In this document: one piece after another, positions 27,801 through 39,322 of the stretch
How the letters are laid out: each line of letters begins with the position of its first letter
Numbering within the stretch: the first letter of the stretch is position 1
Source: Chrysomallon squamiferum
Taxonomy: Eukaryota > Mollusca > Gastropoda > Neomphalida > Peltospiridae
Assembly (NCBI GenBank): GCA_012295275.1
Contig: CM022665.1
Span: 32,374,022 to 32,438,021, forward strand
Reading direction: 5' to 3'
Length of the DNA: 64,000 nt
The notes under the pieces: generated by a model
The model's database searches: none
Seen by the model: the letters and a program-made list of their open reading frames with translations, nothing else
What the model was told of the DNA's origin: nothing
Made by a program: the position numbers and the translations under genes

Positions 27801-30419
27801 ACATTTTCTGTCAAACCTTAATAATACACTTAATAAATAAATAAATAAATAAAATAATTTGTTTGTATGTTTAAGAAATACCTAATGAAGAAATGCAGAC
27901 TGAAACACAAGAGAAACCTGAGTGTATTTGTCACATGGAAAACATGGCTAAGGAACATAAGTTTGTTGGAAGGTGATCAGTTATATCTATAAATATTCAT
28001 TGTTATCTATATTTATATACAAGTACATATAATGAGCATGTAAGCACCCACCCATAAACACACACACATACAAACACATGCATACACACACACATTCTCA
28101 CATAATAAACATGTGAGCACTCATATATTCATGCAGCCTATACATATAATGAGCATGTGATCACATACTTTCACATATGTGCATACATAGTCCAGCATGA
28201 ATTTTTGTCATTTACATTGTCACATTATTTCTTAATTTTGACTGTTGATGTGAAACCGTTGTTTAAAATTCATCATATTATTCACAAACTTATATATTAA
28301 TGTATTTAATTTTCTGGCAGAATATGTTGTTCATACTTTCAGTATTCATTGAATGATACTTTTAATGCATATGGAATATATTTGATCTGTCTGTATGCTT
28401 GTATAGATGGATGGATGGTTGGGTGTATGTGTGTGAGTGGTTGGTTGCATTTGTTCTGAAAACTGAAAAGAAATATTAAACTATTAATTAGTGCATCTCT
28501 TTTTACAGTGTAATGGTGTCAGCCAGAGATGGTGATGGAGGCATTCACAGAGCTATTCAGAGTTTTGTGAGATATATTCTGGAAAAGAACCACATGCCCA
28601 GACGCTGGCAGGAACCAGTAACTTCCAAAACTTGTATAACTGAAGAGAAACCTATCAGCAAAGTGGAAAAAACAAATATCAAACAAGTAAAGCATAGAGT
28701 ATTCTTTTGATAGTATGCACACTTCGAAGTTACTGTTTTATTTATTAGTTATAGCCTTTCTCTGCTAATAAAATTAAAAGTTTGTCAGTAAATATGTTAT
28801 TATGTTATGACACTAAATATGAGGGTTTTTCTTTTTTCCTCTTTCTTGTATAAAATAATGTCATGAAATGCACACAAATATTAGGCTTCGTGCATTTTCA
28901 TGAGCTTTTACATCTGAATGTTTCTATTTATTCAACGATCAGTGTAATTTTTAAATGTTTTTATTAATACTTATTTGAAAACAGAACCAGTGGGTATAAA
29001 AAACAAATATATTTATTAAATAAACTTGATTTAATATGTAATAAGATAGTAATAAATAAATATTTATAAATTTTACAACTAAATAACAGATGGATATTAA
29101 TTTTACAACAGGTGGATGAGGCTTTTAATGAAAGACAGTTGGTGAAGCTTATAAAAAGGGTAGAATCAGTGTGTGTCTTGAATCGAAAATCTCAGCGTAA
29201 GTTCCAGAATCTCTGTCTTCAAGGTCAGCTGGTTGAGAAAGATGGTAACAGTCTGGAAAACTGCATTGGTGGACTGAGGAATCATTTGAAAAATTCACCA
29301 TTTAAAATACAGGTTGAAATGTTTTCTTTTTCAGATTTCTTGTCTTATAATTTTATATGTGATTATTAGATGGAAATATTTTGAGGTTACAGAACACATA
29401 TGTGAATTGTAATAAAGATATTTTTAATAAATTCCAAATTAAAAATTAATAATAAAAATAATATTAATAATATGGAATCACTAAATATCATGGCCATAAT
29501 TTTAACAATACAATGAGTTTCACTGTAAAGGAAAATCCACTTGTAGGCAGTTAATATAGTACATTTCTTTATTCTTTACTTTAGTTATTTATTTTGTTAT
29601 CATTATTTTTTTTTAATTATTTTATCTTATTTTATTTCAATTTATATTATTCCTTTTTCATTTCATTTTATTTTAGTTAGTTGAAGATGCTACATTTTGT
29701 AAACTGCAGATCATATCAGAAGATGATGCCAGAAATATCAGTAAAGCTTTGAAGAAAATCATTAATTCATTCAACAATGATGTATGTATTCACATGTTGA
29801 AATGATAAAAATTAATTACTGGTATTGACTAGTACTTCATAACATTTAAGCATTGACTTTCCTCTTTTGTACTATCAAGTATTATTACTAAATATTATGA
29901 GTTGGAATTAAGTCATTTAATACATTGTAATATTACAAAATTCTTACAAATATTTTGAAAAGTTAATAAAAGATAGTTAAAAGTGAATATAGTTAAAGAT
30001 AAATTAAATATAAATTTGGCTTCATATTCAGTTTACTGCTGATCATAAGTTTTTAAAATACTAATGAAAACTTGTATAGATTAATTAATTATTCATGAGC
30101 ATGTTCTTAAAAAAACAATAAAAAAACAACAACATATTACTCTTTTTTTCAGTATGCATTATCCTGCAGAATAATTCTGCAGGAGTTTCCTATGTTGGAC
30201 ATGTTGCTTCTGAAGATAGACAGCAACGTTGCTGATGTTGTTGCCAGCTATGAGGATTCTGCTGTTAATACTGATGATGATGTTGCCAGACTTAAAAAGA
30301 AATCATACATCATTGAGAAGAACCGGGCACTAATAAAACACATACGAGACCAGGCTCAAAGTCATGTGAAAAATGTTGACAATGAACTGAAGAGGATTAA
30401 AACTGCATTTATTTGGTGA
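24864..30419 (+). CDS. Divergent Rab-like small GTPase with acylation-type N-terminus and long C-terminal extension (11 exons)
   Basis: Coding exons are 24864-24897, 25383-25454, 26035-26127, 26303-26428, 26982-27166, 27587-27665, 27876-27972, 28509-28686, 29112-29312, 29677-29781 and 30153-30419. All introns are GT/AG and the sum is 1437 nt (478 aa plus stop). The protein starts MGSGCSS, which fits N-myristoylation at Gly2 (Ser at 6) with possible palmitoylation of Cys5. The GTPase fold covers about residues 30-258: P-loop GDAEVGKTS (36-44), Thr61 as a switch I candidate, WDIPGRED as the G3 motif (86-93), GTKYD as G4 (165-169) and SAR as G5 (233-235). The catalytic Gln of Ras/Rab is replaced by Arg in G3, so hydrolysis may be slow. 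An acidic insert (about 137-158) precedes G4. Residues 289-478 form a charged, probably helical region I do not recognise. No C-terminal prenylation Cys is present, consistent with N-terminal lipid anchoring. The structure is solid; the cellular role is unknown. Confidence 0.88.
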
Positions 30420-31595
30420 AAACAAGATTCACTGTCCTGTCACTCAGTGACTGGAGGGGGTGAAAATTTTCGTCTCAGATTTTGGCAAAGCAAGAAATTT
30501 TTTGATACCTGTGTAAAATGTTGGGCAGTCAAATCAAAATGTCCCCATGAACCATGTTCACTGTTAAATCATTTGCTTCATGAATGTAGAACTGACAGTT
30601 AAACTGCATTTACAAAATGAAGATACATGTTTTGCTTAGCAACTAAGCTGCATTTATTTTTCAAAGATATATTGATTTTCTGACATATCTTGAAGTATTT
30701 TAACTATATTTACTTTGCCAAATTTTTTTTTTTAAATACTAACATAATTTAAGTGTTTGAAATGTTAAACGTGTGTAAACAAGCATTACACTGCTCTTCA
30801 GAAACACTCAAATATAGTTGTGTTTTGTCCATCAGACTTTAGTGTTTCCTTGTATCTGCTTTACAACCAATCAAACAAAAGCTTGAAATCATCTGATTTA
30901 TGTCCTAACTCATGTTCTGACATAGCTAAACAATATTTCACACCATTTCATTATAAAACAATGAGACAACAATAATAACAAATTTACAAAATACTAATAA
31001 CAAATAAACAATCATTTTATAACATATAACATTTGTGAGATAAAACTGCATTTGTATAAACAAACTGGTATAAAAATCAATAGTTTCTTTGACTAAAAGG
31101 TGTTTTTTTCAAATTCTAAGGCTTGTTCAAATGGTGTAGTTAGTTTTATAAAACTTTTAAAATAATAAAGAAGATAAAAAAAAAAAAAAAAAAAAAAAAA
31201 ATACTACAGTAAAATTATTAGAAGTTGATGTGAAGTGCATTACAAATTTGTTGATGTTAATTCTTACTGGCATGTATTATATATTTTTTTTAAATTTGTA
31301 TTATATTTTTGAGAGTCAGTTCTGCTTTTCTTCTTTTTAATTGAATGTAGAAGCTGGGATTCTACAAAGCTGTGAAACTGGTATTCCTATCATTTTATTT
31401 AGTTTAATTTTAATTTTGTTTAATTTTAAATAAAAATATACACAGAATACTGTATTTTGTGTTCATGTAATTCATTGTTAAAGATTCTTTTAAATAGAGA
31501 TTTTCAAATTTGGATTTCAAAAACAATAACAAGAAATGTAATTTAGTTTTACTGATAAACAAAAAAATATTTAATGATTTCTTTATTGACATTTC

Positions 31596-31628
<33 letters not shown>

Positions 31629-31847
31629 TTTAGAAGTAGTAGTAGTATTTGAAATATAAAGCTACTGTTATATACATTTATAACCTATAAGGCTGTATTA
31701 AAATATTCAAGAATGATTAAAAATATTTTAAAAAACCGTATAGTGTATGTATACATTAATTTAAATACTATATATAACACATAAAAAAGAGTTTGTTGAA
31801 CAAAATTTAATTAACTTTTAGCATCTAATTTTAAATGCATTAGTAAA
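30420..31847. other. Intergenic stretch between convergent genes, probably both 3' UTRs
   Basis: No coding signal on either strand. Candidate polyA signals for the GTPase gene lie at 31003-31008 and 31164-31169 (AATAAA, + strand); the second is followed closely by an A-run at about 31176-31201. A minus-strand AATAAA (31582-31587) could serve the TMEM45-like gene. An (AAT)n tract lies at 31599-31628. The two genes converge here, so their transcripts may overlap. Confidence 0.4.
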
Positions 31848-32690
31848 TTAACGTACTTCCATTCTATTCGAATCTGCGTGGCCATGTTCATCACTATGAA
31901 CTTGTTTCTTTTCATTTGTTTTCATGTCTGTTTGTTTATCAAACAATTTACTTGCATAATGTCGGTAACGAAAAGCAATAAGACAACCAATTAACAACAT
32001 GAATATAAAATTAAATCCAATGTGCCATGTAAATATTGTTACGGCTTGTTCCACATGGTTGTTATTATGACCGTCCCATGAAGACTTTCTGGAACTGACA
32101 TGGTGCATAAAGCCTGTCTGCCACAACCATGTACCCAGAGTGAGAACAAGAAAGGCGCGTTATCATGGGTTGTGTCTATAATTTATTTCCATCAGTAAAA
32201 ATAGAACTATGGAAAACACCAAATACATAAGTAATGTATATAGAAGCTCATCGAGCGGGGACGAGTGATGAATTTTGCATGCTGTGAAAATACCGTATAT
32301 CGTGAAAGCCAACACGTTGCTCGCATAGTCCACATCTTGAGGAAGAGATGTTTTAGCATGAATTAGCAAGTCTGTGATTCCAGAAATTCCAAACACAAAA
32401 AATACAGTGACATTTTGAACATTTTCCAGATTAACAAAGCGTTTATCTTGAAACCCTGTTATTATCTCAACAAAGAATCCTATTGTCACAATAAACAGCT
32501 TTAAGTACGCCTCCAGTGGCCAGTATCGAATACGAGTGTTCCAAAAAGAACATGGAAATGTGACTGAAGTACTATATTCAGTCCCAGCTTCCTTGCATGT
32601 GTAGAATCTTTCAAATATCCGTGTAATGTGCCAGACTGCTATCAATATAAAACATGTACCGACAGAAGTATTTTCAGCGAGATCTCCCAT
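31848..32690 (-). pseudogene. TMEM45-like (DUF716) membrane protein, intronless, interrupted by tandem stops TGA TAA
   Basis: Read from 32690 downward, one frame of 281 codons covers a full TMEM45-like protein (vertebrate TMEM45 proteins are about 275 aa). It opens with MGDLAENTSV and a first hydrophobic helix. A TM segment, FFVFGISGITDLLIHAK, follows, and then the family-like stretch HHSSPLDELLYTLL (compare the HxH...PLDxHxHxLL signature of the family). After NYRHNP come two adjacent stop codons at 32165-32160. The same frame then continues with RAFLVLTLGTWLWQTGF, the expected next family block, and a last helix before a charged tail ending at 31848. The two halves are therefore one gene in one frame. 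By comparison with the family as I recall it, about three residues are missing at the break. Explanations are a recent inactivating mutation, a small assembly or sequencing error, or, less likely, double readthrough. There is no polyA tail or other sign of a retrocopy. Confidence 0.82.
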
Positions 32691-34562
32691 TTAGATTCAG
32701 CAACAATTTTAGAAAATACAAGTCTTTATATTCTGAAGAACAAAATGAAAACCTAAACCTGTACGTGAGTTTTCTTCGATATTTTTGAGTGCGTCAAACT
32801 TTACTTTTTCGTATCTAGTTAATAAATCTATAAAATAAAAAAAATATAAATATAATTTTGTTGAATTTAATACATGAAATGGTCTTAAAAAGAAAAAAAT
32901 TAAATTAAAAAAAAAAAAAGAATAAAAAGAAAACAAAACAAACAAACAATAAAAAAAAAAGCCTTCATGTCAGCTAGTCATAGTTAATTTGACTAACATT
33001 TGATTTGCACAAGTCAACAACAGATTAACTCCACTGAAAACCATATTCAGTTTCAAGAAATATTTGCTGTACATTTTAAATTCTCTTTCTTTAATAAAAC
33101 CTATTATAATCTTAATTTTTGTATACAGTTTAACCTTAATTAAATATATTACCTGACAGTCTTTAAATTATATGCACGACACACAATACATTCAGTGTGG
33201 TCAGAGTCCATTTTCCATTGTTTTGTGCTTCATCTCGTGATATCTAACAGATAATGATGTCTCCACGATTTGTAGTCGACCCGTAATTTGTTTGTCAGTC
33301 ACTTTTTTTATTCTGATTAGATGTATACTGAGATTATTTTTAGTTCCAACCAGTATGGCTGTTCCATAATTTGTGTAACATAGGTCATGGTATGTACTAT
33401 CCTGTTAATGAGAAGATACATATAAAAGATCAACTGCTGCTAATCGGAAAGGCAGAAGGGTATGCCCTCTTTCTGAATGATCCTTAACTATATGTCTAAA
33501 GCCACATAACCGTAAATAAAATATTTTGACTGAGTTGTTAAATGAAACATTCCCTTCCTTCTCTATCACATCATTTGCACTAATATAAATACTTGGGATC
33601 GTTTCTTGGTATAGGCTCCAAATAATAAAAGTTGAATAAGATGTGTTTTTATTTATAATATCAGAGTTAATTTTGGCTAAGCTTTTAGAGAAACAATGAG
33701 AATTGCGCTCTATTTAATGTGAGGACCCAAGAATAAAATACTTGAATAACATAATTTTTATTTAATAATATGACTAAATGCAAATTAGGTTATCATTCAT
33801 AACAAATAAAAAACACATCTGAAATATGTCTACCAACAAAATTATATGTATAATATAAATACAATCATCTCCTTGCAGAAATTAACACACACACACACAC
33901 ACATTTATTTATATTAATTCCTTCATGATATCTAACCTGTAATCTTTGTTATTTTGGTTTTATAAACTGGACACACTCTCTCTCTAATGCACATACTCTA
34001 ATTATTTCTAATACATTTTTTTTTTTTTTTTTAGGCTATTTCCCACAAAACCCATAATAGTGGCGATTCTATGTGTCATAGCCAATTGTAAATATCAACT
34101 AATATTAACTAATTCAGTAATCAAAATTAATTATTAATGGGAAGAAAATGTGTTCACTTTAATATTTGTCATAAAACAATTAATTTCATTATTTCTGTAA
34201 CAAAAGTCAAACTTAACTTCAGTTGTTTATTTATCTAAGCTGTTACATACTGAACTTTGTATTCCTTTTTAGGTCACATCTTTAGTTTGTGGCGGTATTT
34301 ATTCTTCAGTATTATTTTTCATTAATAAATAAAGAAATTATATTGATATGTATAATTTTATCCAGCAGTCACTATAAATACTGATAAGATAAATTTCTAT
34401 ATTTTCGGGCACTGACCAAAAATATAGCCTTTTGGGAAGCAAGTATATTTACTTCGATAAATTACTTGTCACACACACACACACACACACACACACATTG
34501 TAATAATTTGACTTTTAGGGTGTTTAATTGCTGGTTTATTTCTTAAAAGACGACGAGTTAAC

Positions 34563-34599
<37 letters not shown>

Positions 34600-34624
34600 A
34601 GTTAATTTCATCTATTTTTTCCCC

Positions 34625-34660
<36 letters not shown>

Positions 34661-35549
34661 TATTATTAATTAGGATTCTCTTAATATAATTATCAGTTTT
34701 ATCCTGCTTAGATACATGCTGAATACAGTTAGGCAAACCCTCGCTGCATTCAGCATTCTAAACTTCACAAAGCTGATATTCCATATTTAAAAGTAAAATC
34801 CCGTGTGAATTGAGAAAGGAAAGATATGTATTGCATAAAGCTTTTGTATTGCAGATATAAGGGAATACTTGAGCAGTATATATATTTAAAGGGACCTGAA
34901 ATTTATAAATATGTCCATTCTGGAGAGAAAGTCCCACATATGTATTAGAAAAAGCAAACGTTTCTGAATAAATTCTAGTTGTTGAGGATTCTTCTTTTTT
35001 TTGTTGTTGTTGTTCTTTTTAATTCTTTTAAATTACTATTATTATTATTAATTTGTTGTTTTGTTTTAAACATAATATTCTAAATGATGCATCAGATGTA
35101 GTTTTTCTCTTCTTATATTTAACGAATTCAAGAATAAAAAGTATTTCATTATAATAGTCGAAGCAAACCATGCGACATACACATATGCGTAAAATTGGTG
35201 CATTGTCTTCCAATAAATGAAATTAAACAATTTACAAAAATTTCTTTTATATCTGGAAAATAAATACAAACTGAAATTGCATGCATATAAGGGTTTATTA
35301 GACTTCATTTATTCTCAAAACATATTTTAATCGGTTTTGTACTATTCTGTTTCAATGACAAAATCACTTTGGAATACCTACGCTTACTATACTTTATTTT
35401 GCAAGCACAAAGTTGAAAGCTTTATGACCAGTAGTTCGAAACTTCGAGCACAGTGAACTCGAAAATGAACGAACTAAAGGAACTTAAAGCCAAAATTATT
35501 ATTAAATTAATTTATTGGCAAATAAATACATAAATAATACAAAAAAAAG

Positions 35550-35586
<37 letters not shown>

Positions 35587-36548
35587 AGTTTTTTGATTAA
35601 ATGAATTAGACCTTACTGGCAGAGAACCAGCGATGTCCACTCAATTGTCCGTCTGAGCTATTCTCCGCCAGGGAATACTCGGCCTATAATGAGATGCGTG
35701 TACATGAACTATGTTCTATTGGTTGTACGCATTAGTATTTTATTTTATGTATATACTGTTATAAAAATGAATGGCAGATCTTATTTTAAATTTCTTGATT
35801 TATAATTCATATATTATTTTTATATTCTATACGTTTGTTAACTTGCGGTTTGTTATTGTACATGCGCACAAGATCTGATGGAATTTAAGAAGGAAGATGA
35901 TGATTACACACAAAAAGTGATGACGTTTATAACATTTGATCGTTTGCAAATTCAGGAAATGAGTAAAAAAGAATTTAAGTGGGTGTTGTAATTATGATTT
36001 ACGCCGTTCGATGACGGTTTGTATTTTGTTTGGTAATTTAATAAATTCACCCCGGACGTTTTTTTTTTTTTAAAGTTTGGCATATTCTGTATGCAAACAG
36101 AATGCTGCATACATAATTCCTGTCTGTTTTTGAATTTGAAAAAAAACAAGCCCCTGCCAATACCCCCCACCCCATTGTTAACAAATACAGGAGTCTTAAT
36201 TTCTCCAGTATAATTGTTTAATAATAATAATAGTAATAATTTATTATTTTACTTATTATTATTCCGTATTTATTATTATTAATTTTTGTTGTTGTTTGTT
36301 TTGAAAAAGAAATGAATGTAATAATAATAACTACAACTGCAACAATAAATAAATAAATAAAATAAATAAACATTTCTTTAAAAGTTTTTAATTGAAACAA
36401 AAAGTAGGAAGCATACATAATGTGTTTAAATAATTTGTACTGTATAATGACATTTTCAAATGTATATTATTTTTAAAATATCTGATTCATATGTATATTT
36501 GCATAAACCAAAATTCTGTTTATTATTATTATTATTTTCTTCTTTCAG
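32691..36548. other. Intergenic region, no gene recognised
   Basis: AT-rich sequence between the divergently placed TMEM45-like and BCL2L13 genes. It holds (CA)n at 33886-33902 and 34472-34497, A-runs at 34564-34597 and 35550-35584, a (TA)n tract near 34641-34660, and AAT/AAAT tracts around 36220-36370. Upstream non-coding exons of the BCL2L13 homologue are expected somewhere here, because its first coding exon begins just after a good acceptor. I could not place them. Confidence 0.5.
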
Positions 36549-39277
36549 AAAATGGCTGTTACAAATATAAAAAGTACCACCAGTAATGAATCTTTAGTGA
36601 CTTCAGCACCTGACAGTTTCAAATATGAAACCAAATTCATAGTTTTGAGTTTTTTAAATGAACTTAACAAACGACAAAGAAGCAATGTTACAGTGACATC
36701 ACATTCACAGTGTTCATCATCAACTGATTCTGATCAAAGAGCCAGAAAATACTTTAACTTATGGCAAGGGAAATATTCACTATTACAATATAAAGAAAAA
36801 GTGAATCATTCTGAAGTACAGAAAAGGAACATACACAGTCATCCAACACAGAGTAGTCTAAGAAAATCAAATTCAAAAGGTGCATCAGAAAAAGCTAAAC
36901 TGCTTAGAAAGTATTCACTTCCAGTTAATGGCTCTAGTTACTCAGGTCACAATTTAAAATTATCTGCATCCACACCTGGAATGTTGAATAGAAGTCAGAG
37001 TCTGAGTAGTGGGAGTAGTCATAGTATTGAAGAGAGCTACAGCTACAATAGTGATGCTGATGATGAAATGGAGGTTTTATCTCAGGGATCTGGTGCTTTG
37101 GGGAGCAGTCTTAGTAAAAGTGGCTCTAAGGTTAGAGAACATTTTCAGTATCTATCTACTGTTCTTAGTGAATCAGAAACAGAACCAGATCAGCAGGGAG
37201 GAAGTGGAGTTAAATATCAACCAGATGCCATTGACCAGATAAGCATCGAACACCCCAAGGTCACTACAAGTTATGTGATTTGTGCTTCTCGGGATGATAC
37301 TGATGGTATCATCAAGCTTGATGGAGAAAATAACACTGATTCAGATATTTCTGATTTAGAACTGGATTATAATGATGATTTGAGTGCTAAAGGTGGTGGT
37401 GAGGTGTCTGTGTTTCCAAATGGAAAAAGTGGAGTGGTGGACAGGTCATGTTTACACTTGGATCTCATTGGTGATACTTCTGACCAGACACCAGAGAAGA
37501 TGCAATCTATTGTTCATTCACTGCAAGAAGAAGTTCAAGAGCAGATGCTATACCTTGAATCAGAGTATGAAGATGGTAATTGAGCATGTTGTCTTAATAA
37601 TTTTTAACGATACTGACTGAAATGAAATATTAATTGTTGTTTTTATGTCTAATCATTTTGAAAATCTTATTATCTGTTTTTATCTTTGACCTCTTTTATC
37701 TGTTAGATATTTAATACAAATCATTCAGTAGCCTAAGCTTTAATCATTATTTGTTATAATTACGTTGCTTTTGTTTTATATTTTTCAGCTGTAAAAAATC
37801 AGATTATACCAAAAACTGAGTCACCATTTGAAACTCCCCTGACTCCACAGTCTGAGTGTGCCAGACTTCTAGCTGTGATTGGAGATGATATAGACCTACA
37901 TCATCGTGCTCAGATTGAGTCAGCAGTGGGACAGCTCTTTGGTACAACATCAGGCTTTTTCTCGTATGAAACATTCCGAAGTGTTGCATCTGAAGTTCTT
38001 GATGAAAATATGCCTGGCTGGAGACAGGTAGGAACAAGAGAAATCAGGGAATTCAAAGTTTATGAGTTAGTTTTAGTCTAGATTATGTATATGTATAGCT
38101 GGGTTTTATCTTTTCTTTCTTTCTTTATTTATTTATATGTTACTGAAAGTGAAAAAAGTGATACTGACCAATTATGATTTTTGAAAGATATTTATTCTCA
38201 AGCAACATGGAATATAATGACAGTTCTCTCTCTATATTTTTAGTTAAACATACAATTATGTTGTAAATCCATGATATGTAAATCATTGTTATTATTATTA
38301 TTATTTATAGGTAGCTGTTCTATTAATGTACAGTCAGGGTGTGGCTATTCGACTAGTTGATAGAGGTAGTCACAACTTTGGTCAGCTTGTTGACTACAGT
38401 GTTCAGCTGTTGACTGACTTGGCCGCAGGTTTTATCATCCAACAAGGAGGCTGGGTGAGCTTTGTATTTTAATAAATTTCTTTTTTTCAAAAATTCTACA
38501 ATATTTTAGTTAATAATGAAATACTCCACATAAAGCTAACTTAATTATTATAAGTTAAAATGTATAACTTCTAAAAGAAATAAACATACCTCAAAAATCC
38601 TAAATATGTAACTTGTAAGGTGTATCTTTGATAGAATTGCGTTATCTGAAATGTATGTTGATTTATCATTAAGTCAAATGTCCTGTTTTTACAAACAGGG
38701 TGCAGTTATGAATTCAGACCCCAGTCTGACCAGCACAACAACTCACAATTCCTCAGAAAGTGAATGTTCCATGAACCCATTTCTTTTGGCAATGCTAGAA
38801 CAGCAACAGCGGCAGACTGAGGATAGCATCCAAAGGCAGCATGAGACAGGCTGTTACATTCATAGAGAGGCAGCAGATCACATTTCTCAATCTGAACATA
38901 GCAGACCAACTGATGACATGACTTATGATGTTCACCCATCTACATCTTATGCAGCTGATTCTTTACATTCTGCTCCATATAGGAAACCTGCACATGAAAC
39001 CACTTCTGTAAAATCCCCTGACAGATTCAGACCATCATCACAGAGGAGACAGCTTGAAGCATTAAACAACAGTGTGAATCAGCCAAGGGAGAGAACTGCA
39101 GATCCCAATAACAGTTTTTTCAGCTCACTTGCAAATAACAGCAGCTGGATTCTAAACCGGTTGTTAACTGCTGGTCAGAGGTTCAGTTCTACTACTCAGA
39201 TTTCTGCCACATTCCTCATCCTGGCAGCAGGAGTCAGTTTTACTGTTGCCTACTTCAAGAGTCGTTCTGCTCAGTAG
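36549..39277 (+). CDS. BCL2L13: Bcl-2-like protein 13 (Bcl-Rambo) homologue, four coding exons
   Basis: Coding segments are 36552-37575, 37789-38027, 38311-38454 and 38699-39277, giving 1986 nt (661 aa plus stop). A pyrimidine-rich acceptor lies directly before ATG 36552, so a 5' UTR exon is expected upstream. The family signature is clear at both ends of the fold: FKYETKFIVLSFL (residues 23-35, BH4-like first helix) and IIQQGGWGAV (463-472, BH2), with the Bcl-2 helices over about 350-470. The protein ends in a single hydrophobic anchor (638-655) and a short basic tail KSRSAQ, typical of tail-anchored mitochondrial outer-membrane proteins. Known BCL2L13 acts as a mitophagy receptor and modulates apoptosis. 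The protein is much longer than the human one (485 aa) because a Ser-rich acidic stretch (about 40-345) separates helix 1 from the rest. An FQYL segment in it resembles an LC3-interaction core, but this is only a short motif. Confidence 0.88.
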
Positions 39278-39316
39278 ATAATGGCCATTCCAGTATTAAC
39301 TGTTTGAGAATGAAAA

Positions 39317-39322
39317 AATAAA
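39317..39322 (+). terminator. Candidate polyA signal (proximal) of the BCL2L13 homologue
   Basis: AATAAA 40 bases after the stop codon. A second AATAAA at 41124-41129 lies at the end of a 1.8-kb stretch poor in long microsatellites, which could be a long 3' UTR. Which site is used cannot be decided from sequence alone. Confidence 0.35.
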
